A stretch of DNA of 31,889 bases, from contig CAJUJJ010000030.1 in NCBI GenBank assembly GCA_910586765.1, positions 1 to 31,889 on the forward strand, given 5' to 3'. The notes under the pieces were generated by a model. It was not told the DNA's origin, searched no databases, and saw only the letters and a program-made list of their open reading frames with translations. Below are positions 1-8,078 of the stretch, one piece after another (within the stretch, counting starts at the first letter, position 1; every line of letters begins with the position of its first letter). The position numbers and the translations under genes are program-made. Source of the DNA: an uncultured Clostridia bacterium. GTDB taxonomy: Bacteria > Bacillota > Clostridia > Lachnospirales > Anaerotignaceae.

Positions 1-28
1 TACTTGAATATATATAGGAGGTATTTAT

Positions 29-238
29 ATGAAATATGTTCATATTAGAATTATAGAATTACTTCAAGAGAAAAAAATATCTAAAACAAAAATATGTAAA
101 GATTTAGATTTACAAAGAGGTAATTTTAATAGATATTGTCGAGATGATTTTCAGCGTATTGATACAAATTTAATCATAAAATTATGTGATTACTTTCAAT
201 GTTCTTTGAATGAACTTTTAGAAATTAAAGAAAAATAA
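29..238 (+). CDS. Small XRE-family (Cro/C1-type) HTH regulator
   Basis: This 69-residue protein is almost entirely one helix-turn-helix domain of the Cro/C1 type (HTH_26-like). Residues about 6-62 carry the recognition region (KTKICKDLDLQRGNFNRY) and the usual closing helix ending LCDYFQCSLNELL. It should bind DNA as a dimer; no effector domain is present. An AGGAGG box (17-22) precedes the ATG at good spacing. It is followed 37 bases later by a second XRE gene, probably cotranscribed. Part of this gene recurs as a broken copy near 30.45 kb, so it belongs to a repeated regulator module. Its target is unknown. The fold is clear; the role as a repressor is inferred. Confidence 0.85.
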   Translation: MKYVHIRIIELLQEKKISKTKICKDLDLQRGNFNRYCRDDFQRIDTNLIIKLCDYFQCSLNELLEIKEK

Positions 239-275
239 TACTATTTTAACTTTTTAAATATAAGGTGAAATGATA

Positions 276-518
276 ATGTATAAAAATAAAGCAAATGAAC
301 GAAATAACATTTGTGGCACTAAAGTAAGATTTTTCAGAAAACAATTTGCTACAAAAACTTCTCAAAAAAAGTTAGCAGATATGCTACAAATTGCTGGATT
401 AGATATTGATAAAAATGCAATACAAAGAATAGAAGATGGTAAAAGATTTGTTACAGATATAGAATTAAAAGCATTAGCAAAAGTTTTAAATGTTCCATAT
501 GAGGATTTGTTAGATTGA
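276..518 (+). CDS. Small XRE-family HTH regulator
   Basis: This protein of about 80 residues is a single Cro/C1-type HTH domain. The block TSQKKLADMLQIAGLDI followed by IQRIEDGKRFVTDIELKALAKVL matches the helix 2-5 pattern of a common clostridial XRE subgroup. I chose the ATG at 276 over the in-frame ATG at 270, because the AAGGTG box at 262-267 lies only two bases from the first and eight from the second. It sits downstream of another XRE gene, likely in one transcript that ends at the hairpin at 556-590. The last codons and the 3' flank recur near 30.53 kb and 31.61 kb. Its target is unknown. Confidence 0.82.
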   Translation: MYKNKANERNNICGTKVRFFRKQFATKTSQKKLADMLQIAGLDIDKNAIQRIEDGKRFVTDIELKALAKVLNVPYEDLLD

Positions 519-553
519 TATTATACTAAATTTTGAGGGTAGATTTTATGTTT
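519..553 (+). repeat. 3' tail repeat with vestigial start of a third XRE gene
   Basis: The bases just after the stop of the preceding gene (through TAAATTTTGAGGGT and then an ATG-TTT) match the stretch before the intact XRE gene at 30582, where the same GAGGGT box serves as ribosome binding site and the same ATG-TTT opens the gene. Here the similarity stops at the ATG and runs into a terminator. I read this as the truncated upstream edge of a lost XRE gene. This rests on comparison within the window only. Confidence 0.6.
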
Positions 554-555
554 AA

Positions 556-590
556 AAAAGCCACATTACTTTTACAGTAATGTGGCTTTT
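556..590. terminator. Bidirectional terminator between XRE operon and tRNA-Arg
   Basis: A perfect 14-bp inverted repeat (556-569 with 577-590, 7-base loop) is flanked by A and T runs, so it can end the XRE transcript from the left and the tRNA transcript from the right. Confidence 0.85.
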
Positions 591-593
591 CAA

Positions 594-667
<74 letters not shown>

Positions 668-694
668 AAAGCATTTAAAATTAACACAAGAATT

Positions 695-723
695 ATAATA
701 CAATAAATTAAAATATTTGTCAA
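695..723 (-). promoter_or_regulatory. Sigma-A promoter for tRNA-Arg
   Basis: Read on the minus strand: TTGACA (723-718), a 17-base spacer, then TATTAT (700-695). The expected transcription start lies about 20 bases before the mature tRNA. Confidence 0.7.
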
Positions 724-890
724 TACTTTTTTTATAAAAAATAATAAAGGCAATGTCTATTATTTGCTTTATAAAAACTACTTAAATGATAGTGATGAAT
801 AAAAGCTTTACATTTATTTTAAATTAATTTAACATAATAAAAAGCTATTTGTTTAAAATAGATAGAAAAAAACAAAATTATCACAAAATA

Positions 891-918
891 TTGTATCTAT
901 TGTTTTTTGAGCTATAAA
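891..918 (+). promoter_or_regulatory. Candidate promoter for the LTA-synthase-like gene
   Basis: TTGTAT (891-896), a 16-base spacer and TATAAA (913-918). It would start RNA near 925, too late for an ATG at 921 but suited to the start at 966. Otherwise the stretch 668-965 is AT-rich and shows no gene. Confidence 0.35.
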
Positions 919-965
919 AAGTGATGTTTTGTGTTTATTCATTGAAAAATAGTAGGAGAGTGAAA

Positions 966-2870
966 ATGAGTTCAATTATAAAAGGAATAAGAAATATTTT
1001 GGACAGAAGGATTGCAATAGGACATATCATATCTATTATACTAATTTGTTATTGTTCTATCAAAATAGCAGAAATTGTAATGTCATTAAATTTATCAGCG
1101 ACAGAAGAAGAATTATTATTTTTTCAGGAAAGTTTAGAAACATATCCATTTTTATTTTGGTTGAATTGTTTGCCTATATTTTTATTAATACTGCTTTTTT
1201 ATTTTATTACAAATCATACGCTTTTTAGTATAGGGCTATGGGGAGGTGTTTTCTATAGTCTTGCTTTTGCAAATAGTATGAAAATAGAAATGAGACAAGA
1301 CCCTGTACTTCCCTCAGATATAAAATTGATAAGAGAAGTTATGGGAATTATGGAAGGCTTTGATACAGTAACATTAGAGGAGATACAGTCAAAAGTACGC
1401 TTATTTTTGTTGGTAATGCTGCTTTTATTGTTGCTATTTCAAAATAAAAAAATGAGACCTAAATTTAGAATAGGTGGTATTATTGTAGTAATGATTGCAG
1501 GCTTTGTAGTAAACCATATGTATTATGCTAATGAAAGAGAATATATAAAATATCCAGTGTTGGGAAATATTTATTTTTCAGTAAATCAATATAATTCAAA
1601 AGGTTTTGTGTATTGCTTTTTCCATAATGTCAACAGTATGAAAATTAAAAAGCCGAATAGCTACAATGAAATGCAGTATGCTCAGCTAGAACAACCACCT
1701 GATTTAGAGCAATCACAGACAGAAAATTTACCTAACATTATTATGATAATGGGAGAAGCCTATTCTGATTTGAGTATAAATGAACACATTGATTTTTCTA
1801 ATTATGTTGACCCTATGAAAACATATAAAGAAATTATTCATCAAGAAGATACGATTGCAGGGCATATTGTAGTGCCAAATTTTGGAGGAGGTACTTCTGA
1901 TACAGAATATGATGTACTTACAGCTTGCCCTACAAGATATTTGAATAATCCATCTCCTTCTTATGATTTTGTTAGAAAAAAATTTGATGCTTTGCCCAGA
2001 AGATTGTCACAAATTGGATATGATACCTTAGCAATACACCCTGGTTATTTTTGGTTTTATAATCGCTATAATGTGTATCCTTATTTTGGTTTTGACAATT
2101 TTATACATCTTTCTTCTTTTGACCCACATGGTCAAAGTAAGGGCGGTTACATTAGTGAGCAGGCAACAATAGATACTATATTGTATACATTGCAGGAGCA
2201 CATACAACAAAGTGAAAAACCACTTTTTTCATTTACAGTAACAATACAAAATCACGGACCTTATCAAGATAAATATAATGAAACAGAGAAAAATTTTGAT
2301 ACAGATATTTTTTTGACATCAAAAGAGAAAAATATGCTTTATAATTATTTTAATGGTGTAAAAGATGCAGATGAAGGAATAGCACAATTAGTAACAGAAC
2401 TAGATAAATTAGAAGAACCTGTTGTGTTGGTATATTTTGGTGACCATCTACCAGGATTTGCAAATGGTATGGATTTTTTTGAAATATTAGATTATGACAT
2501 TGATATAGAAGGAACAACAAAACAAAAACTTGCTATTTATGAAACACCTTATTTTATTTGGCAGAATGAAAGTGCTAAAAATAGCACTAAAATATTACAA
2601 AACAGACAAAAAATAGCATTGCCAAAACAAAATATTATTAGTGCTCACTATTTAGGTGCTATGACAATAGAATTGCTAGGATTAGAAGGGCTTTCTCCTT
2701 TATATGACTATGTAAATAATATGAGGAGAGAGTTGCCTGTTATAACAGAAGGAGCTTATTTAGAAGGAAATGGAAAATATAAAGAAGAAACAACACAAGG
2801 AGAAAATATAAAAATAGACTATTTAGCAGGTTGGCAGTATTATAAATTATTTGACCAAAAAATAGAATAA
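966..2870 (+). CDS. LTA synthase family protein (membrane sulfatase-fold phosphoglycerol transferase)
   Basis: This protein of about 634 residues has the LtaS architecture: about five N-terminal membrane segments (to roughly residue 190), a linker, and an extracellular alkaline-phosphatase/sulfatase-fold domain. Family landmarks are NIIMIMGEAYSD (about 257), GGGTSDTEYDVLTA (about 307, holding the candidate catalytic Thr), HPGYFWFYNR, TIQNHGPY and YFGDHLPG (about 489, metal-binding Asp-His). Such enzymes transfer glycerol phosphate from phosphatidylglycerol to build teichoic-acid type polymers or glycan decorations. I chose the ATG at 966 because AGGAGAG (954-960) sits just upstream, while the ATG at 921 has no such box. 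Two LCP genes downstream support a cell-wall polymer setting. Primase, synthase or glycan phosphoglycerol transferase cannot be told apart. Confidence 0.88.
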   Translation: MSSIIKGIRNILDRRIAIGHIISIILICYCSIKIAEIVMSLNLSATEEELLFFQESLETYPFLFWLNCLPIFLLILLFYFITNHTLFSIGLWGGVFYSLAFANSMKIEMRQDPVLPSDIKLIREVMGIMEGFDTVTLEEIQSKVRLFLLVMLLLLLLFQNKKMRPKFRIGGIIVVMIAGFVVNHMYYANEREYIKYPVLGNIYFSVNQYNSKGFVYCFFHNVNSMKIKKPNSYNEMQYAQLEQPPDLEQSQTENLPNIIMIMGEAYSDLSINEHIDFSNYVDPMKTYKEIIHQEDTIAGHIVVPNFGGGTSDTEYDVLTACPTRYLNNPSPSYDFVRKKFDALPRRLSQIGYDTLAIHPGYFWFYNRYNVYPYFGFDNFIHLSSFDPHGQSKGGYISEQATIDTILYTLQEHIQQSEKPLFSFTVTIQNHGPYQDKYNETEKNFDTDIFLTSKEKNMLYNYFNGVKDADEGIAQLVTELDKLEEPVVLVYFGDHLPGFANGMDFFEILDYDIDIEGTTKQKLAIYETPYFIWQNESAKNSTKILQNRQKIALPKQNIISAHYLGAMTIELLGLEGLSPLYDYVNNMRRELPVITEGAYLEGNGKYKEETTQGENIKIDYLAGWQYYKLFDQKIE

Positions 2871-2935
2871 ATATAAAAACTATTTGACAATTTTCTTAAT
2901 ATTTCGTATCATAGCAATGTTTTTTTTAAAAAATA

Positions 2936-2964
2936 TTGTATTGTATTTTCAACTTTGTTATAAT
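2936..2964 (+). promoter_or_regulatory. Candidate promoter for the LCP genes
   Basis: A perfect TATAAT at 2959-2964 has a weak -35 (TTGTAT, 2936-2941) at 17 bases. It fits the GTG start at 3066 for the first LCP gene. Confidence 0.35.
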
Positions 2965-3065
2965 AAAAAGCGGTAAATTGCAGTGTAAAGTGTTTTGTGA
3001 GGAAAATATTTACATTGTGTATAAGTGGGAGAAAAGTAGATTGCTATAGTAATAGGAGAATTATT

Positions 3066-4202
3066 GTGAATGGAACAAGAATGGAAAGATACCAATACAA
3101 AAAGAAAAAAAGAAGAAAAAAAATGCTTTTTGCATTGCTGTTGCTTATTATTGCAGTATGTTTAGGGGCTGTAGGGTTTCGTATGGCGTTAAGAAAAGAT
3201 GGTATTGCGAAAGACCATACCAAAAAAGCAATTAATCCAGAACCAGTAAAAGTAGAACAACTAAAAAAGCAAGAAATACCAGAACCTGCAAAACCAATTA
3301 ATGTAGCAGTATTTGGTGTAGATAATGATGGATTTAGGTCAGATGTTAATTTTGTAGTTTCATTTAATGAGGACACTAAAAAAATACAATTTGTATCTGT
3401 TCCAAGAGATACTCGTGTAGTAATGACAGATGAAATGATAGCATCTTTGGAAGAAAGAAAAAAATTTGTACCTTACAGAAATGGTGTAAAAGGACAATGC
3501 AAATTGACAGAAGTACACGCTTATGCAGGAGATGACCATAGAAATGAATTTTCTGTAGCAATGTTGGAAGACTTATTGGGAATTGACATAGACTATTTTG
3601 TAAAAATAGATTTAGATGCTTTTCATGAAATTGTAGATGCAGTAGGTGGCGTAGATATGGAAGTAGAACAGCGACTGTATTACAATGACCCTTATCAAAA
3701 TTTGTATATTGATTTGCAGCCTGGTTATCAACATCTTGATGGAAATAAAGCAGAACAGTTAGTACGTTTTAGAGAAGGATATGCACAAAAAGATTTAAAA
3801 AGAATACAAGTACAACAAGACTTTATGAAGGCACTTTTAGAGAAAGTAAGTTCTACTTCAACGATATTGAGTAATCTGCCAAGTATTGCACAAGTGCTTT
3901 GGGATAGTATAGAAACAGATGCTACATTGAAAGATGTTTTAAAATATGCAAAATATATCAAAGATATTGATGTAAATAGTATTACTATGGAAACAATACC
4001 TGGAACAGGTGGTGCTTATTTTGACCATGATGAACAAGGTACAAAAGAATTAGTGGATAGAGTATTTTATGGTGTTGAAAACGAACAACAACCAGAACAA
4101 AACAACGAAGTGGAAGAACATAACGAAACAGAACAAAGCAATGAACAAGAGCTACAACAAAATGAAAATGAGCCACAAAGAACATTATATCAAAATCAAT
4201 AA
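3066..4202 (+). CDS. LCP (LytR-CpsA-Psr) family wall-polymer ligase, first copy
   Basis: LCP proteins transfer lipid-linked polymers such as teichoic acids or capsule onto peptidoglycan outside the cell. This 378-residue protein has a basic N-terminus (KKKKRRKK), one membrane segment (about residues 20-42) and an LCP domain. The domain shows VAVFGVDNDGFRSDV, then SVPRDTRV (about residue 111) with the Asp/Arg pair of the family, and a late AEQLVRFR block with the conserved Arg. The tail from about residue 340 is a Glu/Gln/Asn-rich low-complexity stretch with no domain. I chose the GTG at 3066, seven bases after AGGAG at 3054, because its N-terminus then aligns with that of the next gene (RMERY against RMDRY). 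The frame stays open back to a GTG at 2997 without a good ribosome site. Confidence 0.88.
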   Translation: MNGTRMERYQYKKKKRRKKMLFALLLLIIAVCLGAVGFRMALRKDGIAKDHTKKAINPEPVKVEQLKKQEIPEPAKPINVAVFGVDNDGFRSDVNFVVSFNEDTKKIQFVSVPRDTRVVMTDEMIASLEERKKFVPYRNGVKGQCKLTEVHAYAGDDHRNEFSVAMLEDLLGIDIDYFVKIDLDAFHEIVDAVGGVDMEVEQRLYYNDPYQNLYIDLQPGYQHLDGNKAEQLVRFREGYAQKDLKRIQVQQDFMKALLEKVSSTSTILSNLPSIAQVLWDSIETDATLKDVLKYAKYIKDIDVNSITMETIPGTGGAYFDHDEQGTKELVDRVFYGVENEQQPEQNNEVEEHNETEQSNEQELQQNENEPQRTLYQNQ

Positions 4203-4239
4203 TTTATTCTGTAAAACACATAAATAAAGGTGGAGAAAA

Positions 4240-5625
4240 ATGGGTAAAAGAATGGATAGGTATGCGAACAAAAAAAGGGGGAGGCAAGAGGCTTTTTCTC
4301 AAAGGAGTATGCCAAGACAAAAACAGAAAAAAAAGTCTGGGCTAGTTGCTACATTTTTTAAAATCGTATTTGGTACATTATTTATTTTTTGTATTGGAGC
4401 AGGCGGTGCTGCATTTGCTTATTATAAAATAACAGGAGGATTTCCTACAGTAGAACAGTCACCAGAAAAACCAGTTTCCAGCAATGCAAAAGATACCAGT
4501 TTTTTAGACGCCTTGAAAAAAAAGAATTTAAAAATTAATGTAGCAGTATTTGGAGTAGATGGTGATGGTACGAGAACGGACGTTATGTTTGTAGTACATT
4601 TTGATAGTGAAAAGCAAATGACAAATTTGGTATCTATGCCAAGAGATACCAGAGTAAAATTTGCACCAGATGTTATAAGCTATATGGAAAAACAAAATAA
4701 ATATTATCAATCTCCTACAAAATTAAATGCTGTACACGCTTATGCGGGGAAAGAAGATGGCCCTGAAGTGCTTGTAAAACAATTAGAGTATATGTTGGGA
4801 GTAGAAATAGACCACTATGTAAAAGTAGACTTAAATGCTTTTAGAAAAATTGTAGATACAGTTGGTGGTGTAGAGGTAGATGTACCTCAAAATATGTATT
4901 ATGAAGACCCTTATCAAGATTTATATATCAATTTAAAAAAAGGTAGACAAGTATTAGATGGAGATAAAGCAGAACAGCTTGTACGTTTTAGACATTATCC
5001 TATGGGAGATATTGCTCGTGTAGAAGTGCAGCAACAGTTTTTAAAAGCATTTGCACAGAAGGTAATGAGTAGTGATAATATTATTAAAAACATACCAAAT
5101 TATATTAAAATGGTTTATTCTGATGTGGAAACAGATGTTACATTGTCTGATGCTTTAAAATATGTTAATTATATCAATTCAGTAGATGCTTCTAAAATTA
5201 AAATGGAAACATTGCCAGGAGTACCACAGGATATTGATGGCATTTCTTATTATATTTATGATGAGGAAGATACAAAAGAAATGGTAAATAGAATATTCTA
5301 TGGCATTGGATTGGAAGAAGATACAGAACAAATAGGAGATAGTAAAGAGTATAATATAGAAGTAGCAAATGGCGGATATACACAAGGTCTTGCAGGTAGA
5401 GTAAGCGAAAAATTGAAATCAGATGGTTATACTGTTACAGAAATTTCCACTTATACAGGAGGAAAAGAAGAACATACACGCATTATAATAAAAGAGGCTG
5501 GTATAGGACAAGACTTAAAAGATTATTTTGTAGATGCTAAAATAGAAATGGACGATGGTTCTTTACCAGATGGCATAGATATTAAAATTATTATTGGTAC
5601 AGGGCAAACAGACATAAATGATTAA
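4240..5625 (+). CDS. LCP family wall-polymer ligase with C-terminal LytR_C domain
   Basis: This 461-residue paralog of the preceding gene has the same plan: basic cytoplasmic tail, one membrane segment (about 36-60), and an LCP domain (VAVFGVDGDGTRTDV, SMPRDTRV, AEQLVRFR). It differs after about residue 370, where YNIEVANGGYTQGLAGRV opens a LytR_C-type domain that ends near the C-terminus. Ribosome site AAAGGTGGAG precedes the ATG at 4240. It starts 37 bases after the first LCP stop and the pair ends at the hairpin at 5631, so they form an operon. The different tails suggest the two copies dock onto different partners, which is inference. Confidence 0.9.
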   Translation: MGKRMDRYANKKRGRQEAFSQRSMPRQKQKKKSGLVATFFKIVFGTLFIFCIGAGGAAFAYYKITGGFPTVEQSPEKPVSSNAKDTSFLDALKKKNLKINVAVFGVDGDGTRTDVMFVVHFDSEKQMTNLVSMPRDTRVKFAPDVISYMEKQNKYYQSPTKLNAVHAYAGKEDGPEVLVKQLEYMLGVEIDHYVKVDLNAFRKIVDTVGGVEVDVPQNMYYEDPYQDLYINLKKGRQVLDGDKAEQLVRFRHYPMGDIARVEVQQQFLKAFAQKVMSSDNIIKNIPNYIKMVYSDVETDVTLSDALKYVNYINSVDASKIKMETLPGVPQDIDGISYYIYDEEDTKEMVNRIFYGIGLEEDTEQIGDSKEYNIEVANGGYTQGLAGRVSEKLKSDGYTVTEISTYTGGKEEHTRIIIKEAGIGQDLKDYFVDAKIEMDDGSLPDGIDIKIIIGTGQTDIND

Positions 5626-5630
5626 ACAAT

Positions 5631-5667
5631 GAAAAGACTGTTTACAAAAAGTGTAAGCGGTCTTTTC
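5631..5667 (+). terminator. Terminator after the LCP pair
   Basis: The arms GAAAAGACTGTTTAC and GTAAGCGGTCTTTTC pair over 15 positions (three G-U pairs) with a 7-base loop, and the hairpin is followed by a T-rich stretch. Confidence 0.7.
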
Positions 5668-5728
5668 TATTTATTATATATTAGGTAAAATATTTGTTTT
5701 TTTAGTCATACAATAATAATAGAAAAAC

Positions 5729-5757
5729 TTGACCGTTTTGATTGCATTTGCTACAAT
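5729..5757 (+). promoter_or_regulatory. Sigma-A promoter upstream of the FUSC-HAD fusion
   Basis: TTGACC (5729-5734), 17 bases, TACAAT (5752-5757): five of six matches in each box. It lies 40 bases before the start codon and after the previous terminator, so it should drive the fusion gene and tcdA. Confidence 0.65.
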
Positions 5758-5796
5758 TTTTTAAAGTAGTGAAATAAAGAGAAAGGAAGGCTTTCT

Positions 5797-7179
5797 ATGA
5801 AAGAAAAGAAAATAGTGATACCGAAAATTGGTATGAGAATGATAAAATCAGCATTTGCTGTTTTAATTTGCTTTTTAATTCATACCATAAGAGGAGCAAA
5901 GGGTGACCCTTTTTATTCTGTTATAGCTGCAATACTTTGCATGCAGCCTCAAGTAGAAAACAGCCGAAAAGTAGCATGGAATAGAATAATAGGTACACTT
6001 GTAGGAGCATTTGTAGGTACAATTGTTTTGGCAATAGAACAAAATTGTATTCCTTATGATTGGTTTTTGCTGAGATATGTCATTATCTCTTTTTCTATTA
6101 TTCCCACGATTTATATTACACTTTTATTAAAAAAGCCTACTGCTTCCTATTTGTCTTGTGTAGTGCTTATGAGTGTTACCATTGTGCATGATGCAGATAC
6201 TAGCTTATTTTATTTTGTATTTAATAGAGTATTAGAAACCATTATAGGTATATTGGTATCACTATGTATTAATAGAGTACAACTGCCTAGAAAGCACCAA
6301 AAAGACATACTTCTTGTAACAGGATTAGATGGTTCTCTTTTGGGGGAAGATGGCAAAATGGGGGCTTATACAAATATAGAATTAAATTATTTAATAGCAG
6401 ATGGGGCAAATATTACTATTGCTACAGAAAGAACACCTGCATCGTTGTTGTCTGCATTAGGAGATGTAAAATTAAAATTACCAGTGATTGCTATGGACGG
6501 AGCAGTGTTGTTTGATACCAATGAAAAAAGATATTTGTCTTGTCAGGCAATACCATTGGAGTTTGTAAAAAAAATGTGTACTATATTTGAACAAATGGGC
6601 AAACATTATTTTGTCAATTTAGTGCTAGAGGACGCATTGTTGATATTTTATGGTACATTTCATAATGATGTAGAAGCAAAATTATATTTGGATATGAGAA
6701 AATCTCCTTATAGAAATTATATTTATGGTGAATTTCCAGAAGATGGAGATGTAGTTTATTTTCTTTTGGTAGATACCATAAAAAATATTGACGATATAGA
6801 AAATAAATTGAAACAGCAAGAATATGGTAAGGAATTGCTTTTTTTAAGAGATAGTTCTGAAACACCAGAAGGATATTGTCATTTAAAAATATATCATAAA
6901 AATGCTACAAAACAGTTTATGGTAGAAACGTTAAAGGAACGATTAGGCATTACAAAAACAGTAGCATTTGGCAGTAATAAAAATGATGTACAGATGTTAA
7001 AATCAGCTGACTTAAGTATTGCTATGAAAAATTCTATAGAGCAAGCAAAGCAAGTGTCTGATTATGTTTTAAAAAGACAAGATGTGGATAGTGTAGCAAA
7101 AACAATGAGAAAAATTTATGAACCTTTAATTTGGGAAAAGGGATTACAAAAATCAGATAAAAAAAGTACATTATTGTAA
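5797..7179 (+). CDS. FUSC/aromatic-acid-exporter-like membrane domain fused to a HAD-like domain lacking catalytic aspartates
   Basis: Residues about 1-165 hold four or so membrane helices like those of the FUSC/ArAE_1 proteins (IRGAKGDPFYSVIAAILCMQ and WNRIIGTLVGAFVGT). Residues about 170-450 resemble a Cof-type (IIB) HAD phosphatase. Motif I reads VTGLDGSLL (about 172), where the family has D-x-D-G-T, so the nucleophile Asp is Gly while the second Asp remains. Motif IV reads FGSNKND (about 390) where GDxxND is usual. The motif III lysine (ATKQF) seems kept. The HAD half is therefore probably not a phosphatase and may sense a ligand; that is inference. Ribosome site GAAAGGAAGG precedes the ATG, and tcdA follows after 12 bases. 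No frameshift is needed to read the fusion. Confidence 0.8.
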   Translation: MKEKKIVIPKIGMRMIKSAFAVLICFLIHTIRGAKGDPFYSVIAAILCMQPQVENSRKVAWNRIIGTLVGAFVGTIVLAIEQNCIPYDWFLLRYVIISFSIIPTIYITLLLKKPTASYLSCVVLMSVTIVHDADTSLFYFVFNRVLETIIGILVSLCINRVQLPRKHQKDILLVTGLDGSLLGEDGKMGAYTNIELNYLIADGANITIATERTPASLLSALGDVKLKLPVIAMDGAVLFDTNEKRYLSCQAIPLEFVKKMCTIFEQMGKHYFVNLVLEDALLIFYGTFHNDVEAKLYLDMRKSPYRNYIYGEFPEDGDVVYFLLVDTIKNIDDIENKLKQQEYGKELLFLRDSSETPEGYCHLKIYHKNATKQFMVETLKERLGITKTVAFGSNKNDVQMLKSADLSIAMKNSIEQAKQVSDYVLKRQDVDSVAKTMRKIYEPLIWEKGLQKSDKKSTLL

Positions 7180-7191
7180 AAGGAGTATATT

Positions 7192-7905
7192 ATGAAAGAG
7201 TGTTTTACAAGGACAGAATTGTTGCTGGGCAAGGAAGCAATGCAAAAACTGTATCGTGCAAAAGTAGCTGTATTTGGTATAGGAGGGGTAGGTTCTTTTG
7301 CAGTAGAAGCATTGGCAAGAAGCGGTATAGGGCATTTGACACTGATAGATGGTGATGTCGTAAATGAGACAAATATCAATAGGCAGTTAATTGCTACAAC
7401 GGAAACAATAGGAAAATATAAAACAGAGGTAATGAAACAAAGAATACAGCAAATTAATATAGATGCAGTGGTAGAAGAACATAGATGTTTTTATTGTGAG
7501 GACAATATTAACTTAATCAATTTTTTTGCATTTGATTATATTGTAGATGCTATTGATATGGTTTCTTCTAAATTGCTTTTAATTGAGCAATCAAAAAAGG
7601 CAAATACGGAAGTAATCAGTTGTATGGGAGCTGGGAATAAATTAGATGCAACAAAATTTGAAGTAGCAGATATTCATAAAACAAGTGTGTGTCCTTTGGC
7701 AAAAGTGATGAGAAAAGAATTAAAAAATAGAGGAATAGAAAATGTAAAAGTAGTTTATTCTAAAGAGCCAGCAAAAATAGCACAAAAATCAAATGAAAGT
7801 ATGCCAAAGGGAAAACATCAAATAGTGGGAAGCGTTTCTTTTGTACCATCTGTAGCAGGCTTGATATTGGCAGGAGAAGTGATAAAAGATATTGCTGGTA
7901 TCTGA
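7192..7905 (+). CDS. tcdA: tRNA threonylcarbamoyladenosine dehydratase (TcdA/CsdL)
   Basis: This ThiF/E1-like enzyme uses ATP to convert t6A37 to cyclic ct6A37 in ANN-decoding tRNAs. The 237-residue protein shows the Rossmann loop VAVFGIGGVGSF (about 25-36), the DGDVVNETNINRQL ATP/Mg block (about 53-66), and the TSVCPLAKVMRKELKNRGI region typical of TcdA, with a conserved Cys. Length is normal. AAAGGAG precedes the ATG and the gap to the upstream fusion gene is 12 bases, so they are cotranscribed. The usual sulfur-transfer partner CsdE is not nearby. Confidence 0.92.
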   Translation: MKECFTRTELLLGKEAMQKLYRAKVAVFGIGGVGSFAVEALARSGIGHLTLIDGDVVNETNINRQLIATTETIGKYKTEVMKQRIQQINIDAVVEEHRCFYCEDNINLINFFAFDYIVDAIDMVSSKLLLIEQSKKANTEVISCMGAGNKLDATKFEVADIHKTSVCPLAKVMRKELKNRGIENVKVVYSKEPAKIAQKSNESMPKGKHQIVGSVSFVPSVAGLILAGEVIKDIAGI

Positions 7906-8078
7906 TTTTATGAATGAATTGTATTGGTATATTTTATGCCTACTCTTTTGTATTTTATACTACTTATAGTTTACAAAAATCTTATATTTTTTTTAAATAT
8001 ATAAAAATAGCTTGAATTACAATAGTATTTCCTATAAAATGTGAATATCACAGCAAACAAATATTAAGGAGGAAAACT

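Noticed and set aside
3044..4185. Minus-strand open frames of 60-110 codons across the first LCP gene
   Set aside because: They lie wholly over a well-supported plus-strand gene, lack ribosome sites and have compositions typical of antisense shadows.
8012..8038. Promoter for the lipoprotein gene (TTGAAT and TATAAA)
   Set aside because: The spacer is 15 bases, too short to support confidently.
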